Below the pieces are notes generated by a model. It was not told where the DNA came from and did no database searches. It saw only the letters and a list, made by a program, of their open reading frames with translations. Both the position numbers and the translations under genes were made by a program. From an uncultured Clostridia bacterium (GTDB taxonomy: Bacteria; Bacillota; Clostridia; Oscillospirales; Acutalibacteraceae): DNA of 64,000 nt. The stretch is taken from assembly GCA_947589575.1 (NCBI GenBank), contig CANQBM010000001.1, positions 372,001 to 436,000 on the forward strand, given 5' to 3'. Numbering within the stretch: the first letter of the stretch is position 1; every line of letters starts with the position of its first letter. This document shows positions 8,915-18,402 of this stretch, in pieces.

Positions 8915-9685
8915 GTGAAACAGCAAAAACGCCATCAGACAAATTTAATATCGGCAATTATTGTACTTATAACAGCAGCGCTTTTAATTTTTCTTTCAGT
9001 TGTGCTTTATAACCACTCCAGACTTGAAATAAGGTTTGATACTCTGATTAGCTGGCTTGAGCAGATAGATGATGCAATAGTTAAGCTTGATTCCGATACG
9101 GAAATTATTATATGTATCTTTGCTCTTTACATTGCAAAATGCCAGCTTCCGATTCCTATGGGATTTCTTTGCGTTATTTCGGGCATTGTTTTTCCGATGA
9201 CCCAGGCGGTCGTTATTAACCTTGTTTTCAGCGCCTTCTTTTTCTCTGTAAAATATGTGGAGGGAAAGTTTATCGGCGGAGGCTGGACCGGAATGATTTT
9301 AGGCATAAAGCGCCTTCACTTTCTACGTGACTGGATACAGTTTAAGGGTACGGGCAATCCGTATGTGCTTTTTGTATCAAGGCTTGTACCGTCTATTCCG
9401 CTCGGTATGGTATCAAAGTATTACGGCTCAATGAAGTACGACTTTATTTATTATACTTGCCTTAGCCTTTTGGGATTTGCGCCCAGACTTTTTATCTACA
9501 CTAAAATAGGAGCGGCGATTTATAATCCGTTTTCGGTACAGTTTATAGTACTGTTAATGATTGTTGTTGCGTTTACAGGTATATCAATTATTACATTTAA
9601 TGTATTCTACGGAATAAAGTCAAAGCAAATGAATCAGACGCTTTTGCTTTATTCCGAAAAAGAGAAATATAAAATTGTTTTATAG
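8915..9685 (+). CDS. TVP38/TMEM64 (VTT-domain) membrane protein
   Basis: A 256-residue integral membrane protein with about six hydrophobic segments. The central 'FVSRLVPSIPLGMVSKYYGSM' matches the VTT/TVP38 signature of DedA-related proteins. The N-terminus (MKQQKRHQ) is a short basic cytoplasmic tail. The GTG start at 8915 is preceded by CGGAGATGA. Members are linked to lipid scrambling or membrane homeostasis, but this copy's substrate is unknown. It lies 35 bases after pheA and 11 bases before galK, so it may be read through from the aromatic operon or begin a separate unit; I see no terminator between them. Confidence 0.8.
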   Translation: MKQQKRHQTNLISAIIVLITAALLIFLSVVLYNHSRLEIRFDTLISWLEQIDDAIVKLDSDTEIIICIFALYIAKCQLPIPMGFLCVISGIVFPMTQAVVINLVFSAFFFSVKYVEGKFIGGGWTGMILGIKRLHFLRDWIQFKGTGNPYVLFVSRLVPSIPLGMVSKYYGSMKYDFIYYTCLSLLGFAPRLFIYTKIGAAIYNPFSVQFIVLLMIVVAFTGISIITFNVFYGIKSKQMNQTLLLYSEKEKYKIVL

Positions 9686-9696
9686 GAGAGGAAAAT

Positions 9697-10977
9697 ATGA
9701 GACCAAGCGAGCTTATCAGTGAAATTACAGGCGGAAGAATGGACGCTTGTATTAAAAAGGTGTATGTTACCGATTCCGCTGTCGAGACACAAAAGCCGCG
9801 TTACATAAGGATTATTCAAAAATTTATTGAGCTTTTTGGTGATGACAGAGACGTAATAATTCTCAGCGCTCCCGGCAGAACGGAAATTTGCGGAAATCAT
9901 ACCGACCATAATAACGGCAAAGTTCTGGCGGCTTCAATTAATCTTGACGCTATTGCCGTTGCCGCTAAAAATAATGATAATACAGTCCGTGAAAAGTCAG
10001 AGGGGCATGGAATGAATAATGTTGATTTATCAGACCTTTTGCCTGACGAAAAATACTTTGGCAAATCAGCCGCGATGATTAAGGGAGTTGCGGCAGGACT
10101 TAAAAACAGCGGATACAGTATAGGCGGATTTGACGCCTGTACAACAAGTGATGTTATGGGAGGCTCAGGTCTTTCGTCATCGGCTGCATTTGAGGTGCTT
10201 TTGGGCACGGCTATCTCATATCTTTATAATGACGGGGACATAGATGCCGTAACTATTGCCAAAGCGGCGCAGTACAGCGAAAATGTATTTTTCGGTAAAC
10301 CGTCGGGGCTTCTTGACCAAATGGCTTCGTCAGTCGGTACGTTTGTTACAATAGATTTTAAAAGCACTCAAAATCCTCTTATTAAGAAGGTTGATTTTGA
10401 TTTTGAGAAATCGGGCTACAGTCTTTGCATTGTTGATACCCACGGCAATCACAGTGATTTAACCGATGACTATGCCGCTGTTCGCAGTGAAATGGAAGAT
10501 GTGGCGCATGCGCTCGGAAAAAATGTTTTAAGAGAAATTAACGCTGATGAATTTTTCAAATCAATCCCCGGCCTTGTCGGTAAAGTCAATGACCGCGCAA
10601 TTTTAAGAGCAACCCATTTCTTTAATGAAAATATCAGAGTTGACAAGGCGGTTACTGCCCTTGAAAATAATAATTTTGAATCATTTAAGCAGATAATTAC
10701 GGATTCAGGTTTTTCATCATATTTATATAATCAAAATGTTTTTACGCCTAATAATCCGACCGAACAGAAACTTTCGCTTGCTCTTTGCTTAAGCCAGCAG
10801 ATTCTTGAGGGCAAGGGAGCGTGGAGAGTTCACGGAGGAGGATTTGCGGGAACCATACAGGCGTTTGTTCCTGATGAGCTTTTAGATGAATACAGACAAA
10901 CTATGGATGCGGTATTCGGCGAAGGATCATGTCTTGTCCTGATAATAAGACCTGTCGGCGGAACAAGAGTTATGTAA
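9697..10977 (+). CDS. galK: Galactokinase
   Basis: ATP-dependent phosphorylation of galactose at C1, the entry to the Leloir pathway. The GHMP-fold protein is 426 residues. The galactokinase signature 'GRTEICGNHTDHNNG' is near residue 62, where GRTEICGNHTDH corresponds to the sugar-binding and arginine region. The ATP-binding glycine-rich loop 'VMGGSGLSSSAAFEVLLG' follows near 153. A third GHMP motif, 'WRVHGGGFAGTIQAFVP', is near the C-terminus. galT and galE are not in the window. RBS GGAGAGG precedes ATG. Confidence 0.93.
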   Translation: MRPSELISEITGGRMDACIKKVYVTDSAVETQKPRYIRIIQKFIELFGDDRDVIILSAPGRTEICGNHTDHNNGKVLAASINLDAIAVAAKNNDNTVREKSEGHGMNNVDLSDLLPDEKYFGKSAAMIKGVAAGLKNSGYSIGGFDACTTSDVMGGSGLSSSAAFEVLLGTAISYLYNDGDIDAVTIAKAAQYSENVFFGKPSGLLDQMASSVGTFVTIDFKSTQNPLIKKVDFDFEKSGYSLCIVDTHGNHSDLTDDYAAVRSEMEDVAHALGKNVLREINADEFFKSIPGLVGKVNDRAILRATHFFNENIRVDKAVTALENNNFESFKQIITDSGFSSYLYNQNVFTPNNPTEQKLSLALCLSQQILEGKGAWRVHGGGFAGTIQAFVPDELLDEYRQTMDAVFGEGSCLVLIIRPVGGTRVM

Positions 10978-11003
10978 TCGTTTTAAACAGAGGAGTAATT
11001 AAA

Positions 11004-11957
11004 TTGAAGTACATATTTGTTGTTAATCCCATTGCCGGAAATGATAATAAGCAAAAAATTTTTTCAAGGATTAAGTCAACATTCCGCCTTATTGAAGACG
11101 AGATGATTATTGAGGAAACGAAATGTAAAGGCGACGCACAGCATATCGCACTACGTTATTCGGAAAAATATGGCAGGGAGTGTGTAATTGTTTGCTGCGG
11201 AGGCGACGGTACCGTTCACGAAATTGCGAACGGGCTTGCTCATACAGATACGCCTATGCTCATTTTACCTCTCGGCACGGGAAATGATTTTGCCAAAAAA
11301 ATTTACGCAACGAAAAAGATTAATGTTGAGAATGTAATCAAAGCTTTCGGCTTTTATAACGGCAGGATTAAATATGACGTCAAGTCTATTGACCTTATTG
11401 ATTATAACGGTGAAAAATGTATAAATGTTATGAGCTACGGCCTTGATACAAAGGTTGAAACAATAGGTAAAAATATAGCGGATAAAGCGCCGTTTATAGG
11501 TCATCAGGCTTATAATATTGCAATTATACCTGTACTTTTAGGCTCTATGAAATATCAGATTAATATTGATTTAAACTGTATTGACAAAGACGGTAAGGAA
11601 TACAAAATCCATAATGAACCGCTCGATTACACCCTGCTTGCTATCTGCAACGCAAGCTATTACGGGGGAGGCTTTTGCCCCGCGCCAAATTCAAAGCTTG
11701 ACGACGGGCTTCTTGATTTTGCTCTTTGCCATCCCATTAAACTTTTTGAGGCGCCGCCTCTGATTCCGAAATACAATGCAGGTAAAATTGATGAAATTAA
11801 AAAAATAGACTCCGGGTTTGTTACAGGAGGACGTATCTGGTCGGTTGACGGAGAGCCTCTTCTCGGTAATTGCGACGGCGAAAACTTTGATTATAAAGAG
11901 GTTAATTTTAAGGTTGAACATAATGCGTTAAAGATATGCTTTTTAAAAGGATTGTAA
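11004..11957 (+). CDS. Diacylglycerol kinase-family lipid kinase
   Basis: The 317-residue DAGK catalytic-domain protein opens with 'KYIFVVNPIAGN'. It has the nucleotide-binding 'VVCCGGDGTVHEIANGL' and 'LPLGTGNDFAKKI' motifs and a beta-rich C-terminal half. The family (DgkB/YegS/BmrU type) phosphorylates diacylglycerol or related lipids at the inner membrane face. The start is TTG at 11004 with AGAGGAG eight bases upstream; a longer frame from 10929 would sit inside galK and lacks a ribosome site. The next gene starts two bases after its stop. Confidence 0.87.
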   Translation: MKYIFVVNPIAGNDNKQKIFSRIKSTFRLIEDEMIIEETKCKGDAQHIALRYSEKYGRECVIVCCGGDGTVHEIANGLAHTDTPMLILPLGTGNDFAKKIYATKKINVENVIKAFGFYNGRIKYDVKSIDLIDYNGEKCINVMSYGLDTKVETIGKNIADKAPFIGHQAYNIAIIPVLLGSMKYQINIDLNCIDKDGKEYKIHNEPLDYTLLAICNASYYGGGFCPAPNSKLDDGLLDFALCHPIKLFEAPPLIPKYNAGKIDEIKKIDSGFVTGGRIWSVDGEPLLGNCDGENFDYKEVNFKVEHNALKICFLKGL

Positions 11958-11958
11958 T

Positions 11959-14556
11959 ATGAAAAAATTTTTAAAGGTACTGCTTGCGGCAGTTATTTGT
12001 ATTGTATTTATTGTAGCGCTTTGTGCCGGCAGTTTTTTTATATTTTACACACCGAGCCTGACTGCCGATATGAGCGTTAAAACAGGCGATGTTACCACAG
12101 GAGCGTCGGGTTATCTTTACGGCATAGCCGAAGAGGGTGTTCCGTCAAAAAATATGACGGAGAGCATTGACATTTCAACTGCTTCGCAAAAGGTTGCAGG
12201 CGGTCTTCAGCACCCGATAGGCGATATTTCACATGTGTACAAGCAGCTTGAAAATACAGATTATAATGTCGTCTATTTGCAGGATGTTTATTCCACATGG
12301 TATTACGAGCATGACAACATTGAAAAGCAGCGCAGTGAAGGTACATACGACTGGAAAAAATTTTTAAAAAATGATTATCTTCCTAAAGTAAAGGAATCTG
12401 TACAGTATCTTTCAGGCGCGCCGTACGGCGATAAGGTTGTTTACTGTATTTATAATGAATGTGACAACGGTGTCTGGTTCGGAGAAACAAAGAAGAATGA
12501 AAACAGTACTTATGGCGTTTACGGTGAATATAATTCTTCAGGCGAGCAGAATTTCTTTGAGGCGTGGAAAATCACATATGATTATGTTAAAGCAATTAAT
12601 CCGAACGCGCTTATCGGGGGACCCGGATTCTGCGATTACGGCAGTGAAAAAATTGAAAATTTTATGAAATATTGTGTTAAAAACGGATGTGTGCCTGAGG
12701 TTATGATTTATCATGAGCTTAATGACTATTCCGTATATCACTGGCAGAAACACGTTAAAAATTACAGGGAAATCGAGTCTAATCTTGGTATTGATAAGTT
12801 ACCTATAATTATTACGGAATATGGCAGAATGCAGGATAATGGTCTGCCTGGTAAAATGCTTCAGTATATTACACAGATTGAACTTACAAAAGTTTACGCG
12901 GACAATGCTTACTGGAGACTGGCGGACAATCTCTGTGATGTTTGCGCTGACGATAACTCGCCTAATTCAAACTGGTGGCTGTACCGCTGGTACGCAGATA
13001 TGGACGGGCAGACAGTTGACATTAAGTATCAGGATTTGTTTAAATCTAATTTTGAAAACGCGTTTATTAAGCGTAAGGACGACTATACTTCACAGGGATT
13101 TATGGGCGTTGTTTCCATTACGGATAACGAGGATGAAATAGATGTAATCTGCGGTGGAAGGAGCGGTTCCTCAGTAGTTAAGCTCAAAAATATTGATGAA
13201 ACCGCTCTTGCCGGCAATAAGGTCAATGTAAAGATAGAAGAAACGGTTTATAAGGGAATTTCGGGCGTTGTTAATTCACCTGTCGTCCTTAGGGAATACA
13301 CCACAGTTCTTAAGGGTTCAAATCTTACCATTGATATGAATGATATGGACGAGGCAAATGCTTACCATATTACTATTGTACCTGCTGAGGATAATGAAAA
13401 AACCGATTATGATAATGACGGATACATCGAAAGGTACGAGTTTGAATCAGGTGAGCTTTTAGGCAGCGCTTATACATATGACAGCGTATACGCGACAACA
13501 GGCGAGTTCAACGGTATGGTAGGCGGTATGGAACAAGAGGGCGACGGAATTAAGCTGACCTTTAATGTGCCTGAGGACAATACATATAATCTGGATATTA
13601 TTTACGGTAATTCAAACGACGGCAAATTTGACGATAAGGGCAGACAAAATCCTGACGACAGAGTTGATTCGTCCTCAATAATGACTCTTGACGGACAAAA
13701 GACAATATTATCGTTTGCCAATACAATCAAGAGCGAATATACAGACTGTATAACATTATCGTATGAGCTTAAAAAGGGTGAGCATACAATCAGTTTTCAG
13801 CACGATACAGGTACAATCGTGCTTGATTCGCTGCTTGTTTCCACCGCTGACAAGAGCGGGAGTATATCGGTTTTAAAGGATTCTGACAGAACAAACGGCT
13901 CAACTCAGTCGTACCTTGCAGTAGCTCCTGCTGACGGATATTATGATGTGCGTATGGTTGGTAATGATATTTCAAAGGCGTATGTAAATAATCAGGAATT
14001 CAGCGTTACTGATAAAAATACCGTTTATCTTATGAGAGGTCTTAACTATATTGATATTGCCTCAGCCGAAAAGTTAGATGATTTTAGTATTAAATATGCT
14101 GAAAACACGGGCAGACCGATTGAATTTTATCCCGAAAACGCAAAGCTTTCAGGCGTTGCGAAGACAGGCAGTAACGGCTCTGAAGAAAACAACATAAAGT
14201 ATTTGTATAACATTTCATCTAAGGGCGGTAAAGCGGAATTTAACGTAAATGTTTCAAAGACAGGCACATATGCCCTTACTCTTAAATACGCTAATAATGA
14301 CGAGAATGGAAATCACGATTATAATGTGGACCTTATTGAGCGTTATGTGACCGTTACGGCGGGCGGAAAATCCCAGGACGTATATTGCAGGAACACGTAC
14401 AGCTGGGATACATATAAAACCGTTACCTGTTATGTTAAACTAAAGGCGGGAAATAACAAAATTACCTTTACAAACAGCGGTAACAATAAGTTTGACAATC
14501 GTGATACATATATTCCTTATATCGCATCCTTTACGGTAAGTAAAATCTGCATATAA
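11959..14556 (+). CDS. Membrane-anchored clan-A glycoside hydrolase with CBM-like modules
   Basis: The 865-residue exported protein has an N-terminal signal or anchor helix at about 7-30 and no obvious cleavage site. Residues ~50-440 look like a (beta/alpha)8 glycosidase of the GH39/GH5 type. The likely acid/base is Glu167 in 'YCIYNECDNG' and the likely nucleophile Glu287 in 'IIITEYGRM', 120 residues apart, as expected for clan A retaining enzymes. From about 490, 'YIERYEFESGELLG' begins a CBM6/35-like beta-sandwich ending near 635. Two further beta-rich segments follow to the end ('GGKAEFNVNVSKTGTYALTLKY' fits another carbohydrate-binding fold). The substrate cannot be read from the sequence. 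It is translationally close to the lipid kinase and is last in this run. Confidence 0.7.
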   Translation: MKKFLKVLLAAVICIVFIVALCAGSFFIFYTPSLTADMSVKTGDVTTGASGYLYGIAEEGVPSKNMTESIDISTASQKVAGGLQHPIGDISHVYKQLENTDYNVVYLQDVYSTWYYEHDNIEKQRSEGTYDWKKFLKNDYLPKVKESVQYLSGAPYGDKVVYCIYNECDNGVWFGETKKNENSTYGVYGEYNSSGEQNFFEAWKITYDYVKAINPNALIGGPGFCDYGSEKIENFMKYCVKNGCVPEVMIYHELNDYSVYHWQKHVKNYREIESNLGIDKLPIIITEYGRMQDNGLPGKMLQYITQIELTKVYADNAYWRLADNLCDVCADDNSPNSNWWLYRWYADMDGQTVDIKYQDLFKSNFENAFIKRKDDYTSQGFMGVVSITDNEDEIDVICGGRSGSSVVKLKNIDETALAGNKVNVKIEETVYKGISGVVNSPVVLREYTTVLKGSNLTIDMNDMDEANAYHITIVPAEDNEKTDYDNDGYIERYEFESGELLGSAYTYDSVYATTGEFNGMVGGMEQEGDGIKLTFNVPEDNTYNLDIIYGNSNDGKFDDKGRQNPDDRVDSSSIMTLDGQKTILSFANTIKSEYTDCITLSYELKKGEHTISFQHDTGTIVLDSLLVSTADKSGSISVLKDSDRTNGSTQSYLAVAPADGYYDVRMVGNDISKAYVNNQEFSVTDKNTVYLMRGLNYIDIASAEKLDDFSIKYAENTGRPIEFYPENAKLSGVAKTGSNGSEENNIKYLYNISSKGGKAEFNVNVSKTGTYALTLKYANNDENGNHDYNVDLIERYVTVTAGGKSQDVYCRNTYSWDTYKTVTCYVKLKAGNNKITFTNSGNNKFDNRDTYIPYIASFTVSKICI

Positions 14557-14681
14557 ATGAACATTTTATAAACTCTTTCATAGTATGATACTGAAGTTAG
14601 GGGTATCAACAGACAAACTTAAACAGGCTTGTTAAATTTTTATTGTTATCCCGATTCAATATATTATGAAGGAGTTTTGTT

Positions 14682-15503
14682 ATGCCTGACAATCCGATTT
14701 TAGAAACAGGTGAAAGACGAATAAATGAGGCAGTATGTATAGACACAAAACGTATTTTTGACAGCTGTGTAAGTAAGGACTGCTTAGAAGATTTAAGGGT
14801 TACATTTTTCTCGCGCAGCCAGCGCCTTATTGACGAGGCTGTAACTGTAAAGACACGCGACTGCTGTATTGAAGAGGTAAGCGTAGATGTTGAAGAAGTG
14901 CCTTTCAACAGAGGATTTTACAGTGTGGATATTACGTTTTATTTCAAACTGTGCTTTGACACATACGCATCACCCTGCACTACTCCGCAGGTAGCGGTAG
15001 GATTTGCTCAGTTTAATAAAAAATGTATCCTTTACGGCAGCGACGGAAATGTAAAGGTATTTGTTTCAAATCCGACAAGCGAGGCGCTTGACTGTCCCGT
15101 TGCTCCGCAGTATACAAATCCTGTGGCAAAGGTACAGGCGGTAGATCCGGTTATTCTTTCAACAGATATATGTGACAGCTGTGACTGCAATATATCGGTA
15201 TGCTCGTCATTTCCTCAGTCAATTCTTAACTCTATTGAGGATACAATGCCATCCTGCGGCGCGTCAAAGGCAATTCTCGTAACTCTCGGACTTTTCTCAA
15301 TCGTTCAGATGGAAAGAGATGCCCAGATTCTTATACCTGCTTATGATTACTGTGTACCTGACAGAGAATGTAATTGCAACACGTCTAATCCCTGTGAAAC
15401 CTTCCAGTCGATTGAATTCCCTGTTGACGAGTTCTTCCCGGTTGACAGAGACGGCGGCGGATGCTCGCCCTGCGCGGCTGATTTAACCAAGCAAAACAAT
15501 TAA
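14682..15503 (+). CDS. Cys-rich conserved clostridial protein of unknown function
   Basis: The protein is 273 residues with about 20 cysteines, clustered as 'DCCIE', 'CDSCDCNISVC', 'CNCNTSNPC' and 'GGCSPC'. There is no signal peptide or transmembrane segment. The N-terminus (INEAVCIDTKRIFDSCVSKDCLEDLRV) recurs, from memory, in hypothetical proteins of many spore-forming Clostridia. The pattern suggests a disulfide-rich or metal-binding structural protein, for example of the spore coat, but nothing here proves that. ATG at 14682 has GAAGGAG eight bases upstream. It is monocistronic, with a hairpin terminator about 40 bases downstream. Confidence 0.75.
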   Translation: MPDNPILETGERRINEAVCIDTKRIFDSCVSKDCLEDLRVTFFSRSQRLIDEAVTVKTRDCCIEEVSVDVEEVPFNRGFYSVDITFYFKLCFDTYASPCTTPQVAVGFAQFNKKCILYGSDGNVKVFVSNPTSEALDCPVAPQYTNPVAKVQAVDPVILSTDICDSCDCNISVCSSFPQSILNSIEDTMPSCGASKAILVTLGLFSIVQMERDAQILIPAYDYCVPDRECNCNTSNPCETFQSIEFPVDEFFPVDRDGGGCSPCAADLTKQNN

Positions 15504-15544
15504 AAAAACCTGGTAAGTTTTTCCCGGTGTCTAATAACACAAAG

Positions 15545-15583
15545 AACGGCTCGGTTTCGGAAACGGATTCGCGCCGTTTTCTT
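15545..15583 (+). terminator. Probable terminator after the Cys-rich gene
   Basis: AACGGCTCG pairs with CGCGCCGTT (one mismatch), with a small GTTT/AAAC inner hairpin, followed by TTTTCTT. Confidence 0.6.
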
Positions 15584-15675
15584 GTATGTATAACTTGAAA
15601 ATTCCGGCATTTTTTATATAATTATATTAGGATAAATATCAAAAAGATCTGTATGGAAAAAGGAGATTGCGTACA

Positions 15676-16464
15676 ATGGAAGAGATTTTGCCGGATAATC
15701 TTGAAAACAAGCGCCGGGGGATTAAATGTCTTAATGCCGTGCATTTGAAAATAATGGCTTGCGCGCTGATGCTTTGCGACCATATATGGCTTGCTCTGCT
15801 CAACGGAGAAAAATGGGAATGGATGACATGCGTGGGACGTCTTGCGTTTCCGATATTTGCTTTTCAGATAGCCGAAGGATTCCATTATACTAAAAATTTC
15901 AAAAAATATCTCATGCGAATGTTTATATTCGCGCTTATCTCGGAGCTCCCGTTCAACCTTATGAACAGCGGTTCTCTGATATATCTTGAGCATCAGAACG
16001 TCATGTTTACTTTCTGTCTGTCGCTGATATGTATGTATTTGCTTGAAAAAGCAAAGAAAAAGGGCGTTTTTTTGTATATCCTGTCGGCAGCGGTTATACT
16101 TGCCGTCAGCTTTTTGCTGGGCACTTTTACCTTTGTTGATTATGGCGGTTACGGAATATGGATGGTGCTGCTGTTTTATTTCACAAGAGATATCCGCTTC
16201 GGCAAACTTTTACAGCTTGCGGGTATGATAATAATAAACGGCATTATGATAGGCGGGCTGTCATTCCCGATAGAAATTTTAGAAAAGACCTTTTACTTCC
16301 CGGAGCAGGCATTTGCGGTTTGCGCCCTTGTTATTATATGGCTCTATAACGGCAAGCAAGGTTCAAAAAACAAGGCTATACAATATTCCTTCTATGCGTT
16401 TTACCCTGTGCATATGCTGATACTCGGAATTATTGCGCTTGTTTTATTCGGAGCAATAGCTTGA
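15676..16464 (+). CDS. TraX-family integral membrane protein
   Basis: A 262-residue membrane protein with about seven or eight hydrophobic helices. The segment from 'LKIMACALMLCDHIWLALL' through 'RLAFPIFAFQIAEGFHYTKN' to 'LISELPFNLM' is the TraX-family core. TraX in the F plasmid acetylates pilin; the many chromosomal copies in Clostridia have no established substrate and no conjugation gene is nearby. The start is ATG at 15676 with AAGGAG ten bases upstream; an upstream TTG at 15667 sits only two bases from that site. A strong terminator follows. Confidence 0.85.
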   Translation: MEEILPDNLENKRRGIKCLNAVHLKIMACALMLCDHIWLALLNGEKWEWMTCVGRLAFPIFAFQIAEGFHYTKNFKKYLMRMFIFALISELPFNLMNSGSLIYLEHQNVMFTFCLSLICMYLLEKAKKKGVFLYILSAAVILAVSFLLGTFTFVDYGGYGIWMVLLFYFTRDIRFGKLLQLAGMIIINGIMIGGLSFPIEILEKTFYFPEQAFAVCALVIIWLYNGKQGSKNKAIQYSFYAFYPVHMLILGIIALVLFGAIA

Positions 16465-16494
16465 GAAGGGAAGGGTAAATTCTGCAAAAAAAAG

Positions 16495-16525
16495 CGGCGA
16501 GGCACTTTTGTGCCGCGCCGTTTTT
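16495..16525 (+). terminator. Rho-independent terminator after traX-like gene
   Basis: CGGCG-A-GGCAC pairs with GTGCC-G-CGCCG around a TTTT loop, then five T. It separates the plus-strand TraX gene from the convergent malQ. Bases 16526-16689 show no further gene. Confidence 0.85.
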
Positions 16526-16689
16526 CTTATAATGATTTTTCTTTAATTTCAGAGCCGTTTAAAATAATCGGTCAGATTTTGCCCCTGTGAACAAACTGTT
16601 TTGAAAGCTCTTTTCATAATCCCGTTTTAATGTCTGTATTGAATTACACACTTGTGAACGTCCGGCATTTTTTATATTCAAATACTTTA

Positions 16690-18204
16690 TTAAAATACAG
16701 GATACATTCTTCTGTAAAGGGAATTGATTTTTTTAAAATACTCACTGTCGATTGATTTAATAGTGTCCATAGTTGTACGAAAACGCCAGTTTTTTTGGGG
16801 TACGCCCGGAATATTCATTCTTGCGTCGCTGCCAAAGCCGCACATATCTTGAAGTGAAACGATTGCAACATTTGATGAGCTTTTCCATACTGTTTCTATA
16901 ATTTTCCTGCAGGACGGGCTGTAGTAGCCTCCCTCACCCCAGTTACCGTCTGTAAATCCCGCATAGTCAAGCGCAAATGTGCGCTCGCTTTCGCTTGCCT
17001 CCCAAAGCCAGCCGAGTATGGTGTTGTTGTCGTGTGTACCGACATAATTTACACTGTTTTGAACAGCGTTATGAGGCATATGCGAGGAGTCGGAACTGGG
17101 GTCAAAACCGAATTGTACAACCTTCATTCCGGGAAATCCCGTGTCCTTAAGCAGTTTAACAACATCTTCTCCAAACACGCCAAGATCCTCTGCAATTATC
17201 GGCGCGTCGGGGCAAGCCTCAAATACTTTGTCAAAAAGTTTCATTTTCGGTCCGTCAACCCATTCGCCGACCTTTGCGGTATCGGAATCGGCAGGAACCT
17301 GCCAATATGATGCGAACGCTCTGAAATGGTCTATTCTGACGGTGTCGTATATTTTCAATGCGTTTTTAAGACGTGAAATCCACCATGAAAAATTATCCTT
17401 TTCCATTGCTTTCCAGTCATATATCGGGTTACCCCATAGCTGACCGTTCTCGCTGAAATAATCGGGCGGGACGCCTGCAACTTTTTCAACCTTAAGCGTT
17501 TTTTCATCAATCAAAAACATTGGCAGATTTGACCATACGTCAACGCTGTCCATTGCCACATAAATCGGCATATCACCTATTACGGCAATACCTTTTTTAT
17601 TAGCGTATTGCTTAAGCTCAAACCACTGCTTGAAGAAAATGAACTGCACAAATTTCCAAAATGCAGCGGACTCTTCATAGGAATAGATATTTTTAATACA
17701 TTCAAAATAATGGGAGTGTTTTTTGTCCCATTCCCACCACGGTTTCATTCCCTCAGCCTCCTTTACAGCCATAAATACGCTGTAATCTGTAAGCCATGGG
17801 TTATCAATCTCAAAAGCCTTTATTTCCTTTGCCAAATCATCATTAATATTTAAAAACGCTTTTTTCAGCGTCGCAAGTCTTTTTTTACCCGCAAACTCAT
17901 AATCGGCAGTGTACGGTGAGCCTGAGTACATATTGTCTTTAACATCATCATCGCTGATTAAACCCATATCTCTGAGCCCCGCAGGGTCGATAAAAAGATA
18001 ATTGCCAGCAAACGCTGACGGCGAGCAGTAAGGAGAATTTGCTTCGTCAAGAGGATTAAACGGCAGTACCTGCCAGTAGGTAAAACCCATCTCGGCAATT
18101 CTGTCTATAAATTCTTTCGCGTTTGTATCAAAAACGCCCACGCCATAATCGGACGGCATTGAACTTATATGCAGTAAAACTCCTGCGCCTCTTTTATTTA
18201 ACAT
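16690..18204 (-). CDS. malQ: 4-alpha-glucanotransferase (amylomaltase)
   Basis: A GH77 enzyme moving alpha-1,4-glucan segments between maltodextrins, used in starch or glycogen metabolism in the cytosol. The protein is 504 residues. It begins 'RGAGVLLHISSMPSDYGVG' and contains 'GDMPIYVAMDSVDVW', 'DTVRIDHFRAFASYW' (nucleophile Asp), 'IIAEDLG' (acid/base Glu) and 'NYVGTHDNNT' (third acidic residue), all intact. The start is placed at 18204, where AGGTGA stands upstream on the minus strand; the ORF can be extended 21 codons upstream but those residues are not family-like. It is transcribed alone, divergent from miaB. Confidence 0.95.
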   Translation of the reverse strand: MLNKRGAGVLLHISSMPSDYGVGVFDTNAKEFIDRIAEMGFTYWQVLPFNPLDEANSPYCSPSAFAGNYLFIDPAGLRDMGLISDDDVKDNMYSGSPYTADYEFAGKKRLATLKKAFLNINDDLAKEIKAFEIDNPWLTDYSVFMAVKEAEGMKPWWEWDKKHSHYFECIKNIYSYEESAAFWKFVQFIFFKQWFELKQYANKKGIAVIGDMPIYVAMDSVDVWSNLPMFLIDEKTLKVEKVAGVPPDYFSENGQLWGNPIYDWKAMEKDNFSWWISRLKNALKIYDTVRIDHFRAFASYWQVPADSDTAKVGEWVDGPKMKLFDKVFEACPDAPIIAEDLGVFGEDVVKLLKDTGFPGMKVVQFGFDPSSDSSHMPHNAVQNSVNYVGTHDNNTILGWLWEASESERTFALDYAGFTDGNWGEGGYYSPSCRKIIETVWKSSSNVAIVSLQDMCGFGSDARMNIPGVPQKNWRFRTTMDTIKSIDSEYFKKINSLYRRMYPVF

Positions 18205-18238
18205 AAAAATCACCTGAAATTTTGTATATAATGACATA

Positions 18239-18267
18239 ATATTATCATTAATTAAATAAAAAATCAA
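18239..18267 (-). promoter_or_regulatory. Predicted malQ promoter
   Basis: On the minus strand TTGATT (18267-18262), a 17-base spacer and TAATAT (18244-18239), about 35 bases before the malQ start. Motif match only, in very AT-rich DNA. Confidence 0.45.
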
Positions 18268-18332
18268 TCTTATTTGTGTAATTTGCTTATCGTAATTATT
18301 AATAAAATTATTATTTTATTAATAACTATATA

Positions 18333-18361
18333 TTGATTATAATATAGTCTTTTGTTATAAT
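18333..18361 (+). promoter_or_regulatory. Predicted promoter of the miaB-mutSL-miaA operon
   Basis: TTGATT at 18333-18338, a 17-base spacer and a perfect TATAAT at 18356-18361, about 40 bases before the miaB start. Confidence 0.6.
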
Positions 18362-18402
18362 ACTTTTAATATAATGAATAAGTATGTCCGGAGGTGACGC
18401 GC

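Noticed and set aside
10929-11003. Longer start for the lipid kinase
   Set aside because: It would overlap galK by 49 bases, adds non-family residues and lacks a ribosome site, unlike TTG 11004.
14570-14620. TGATAC/GTATCA inverted repeat before the Cys-rich gene
   Set aside because: Arms are just six bases in AT-rich DNA; frequent by chance and not positioned on a promoter I could identify.
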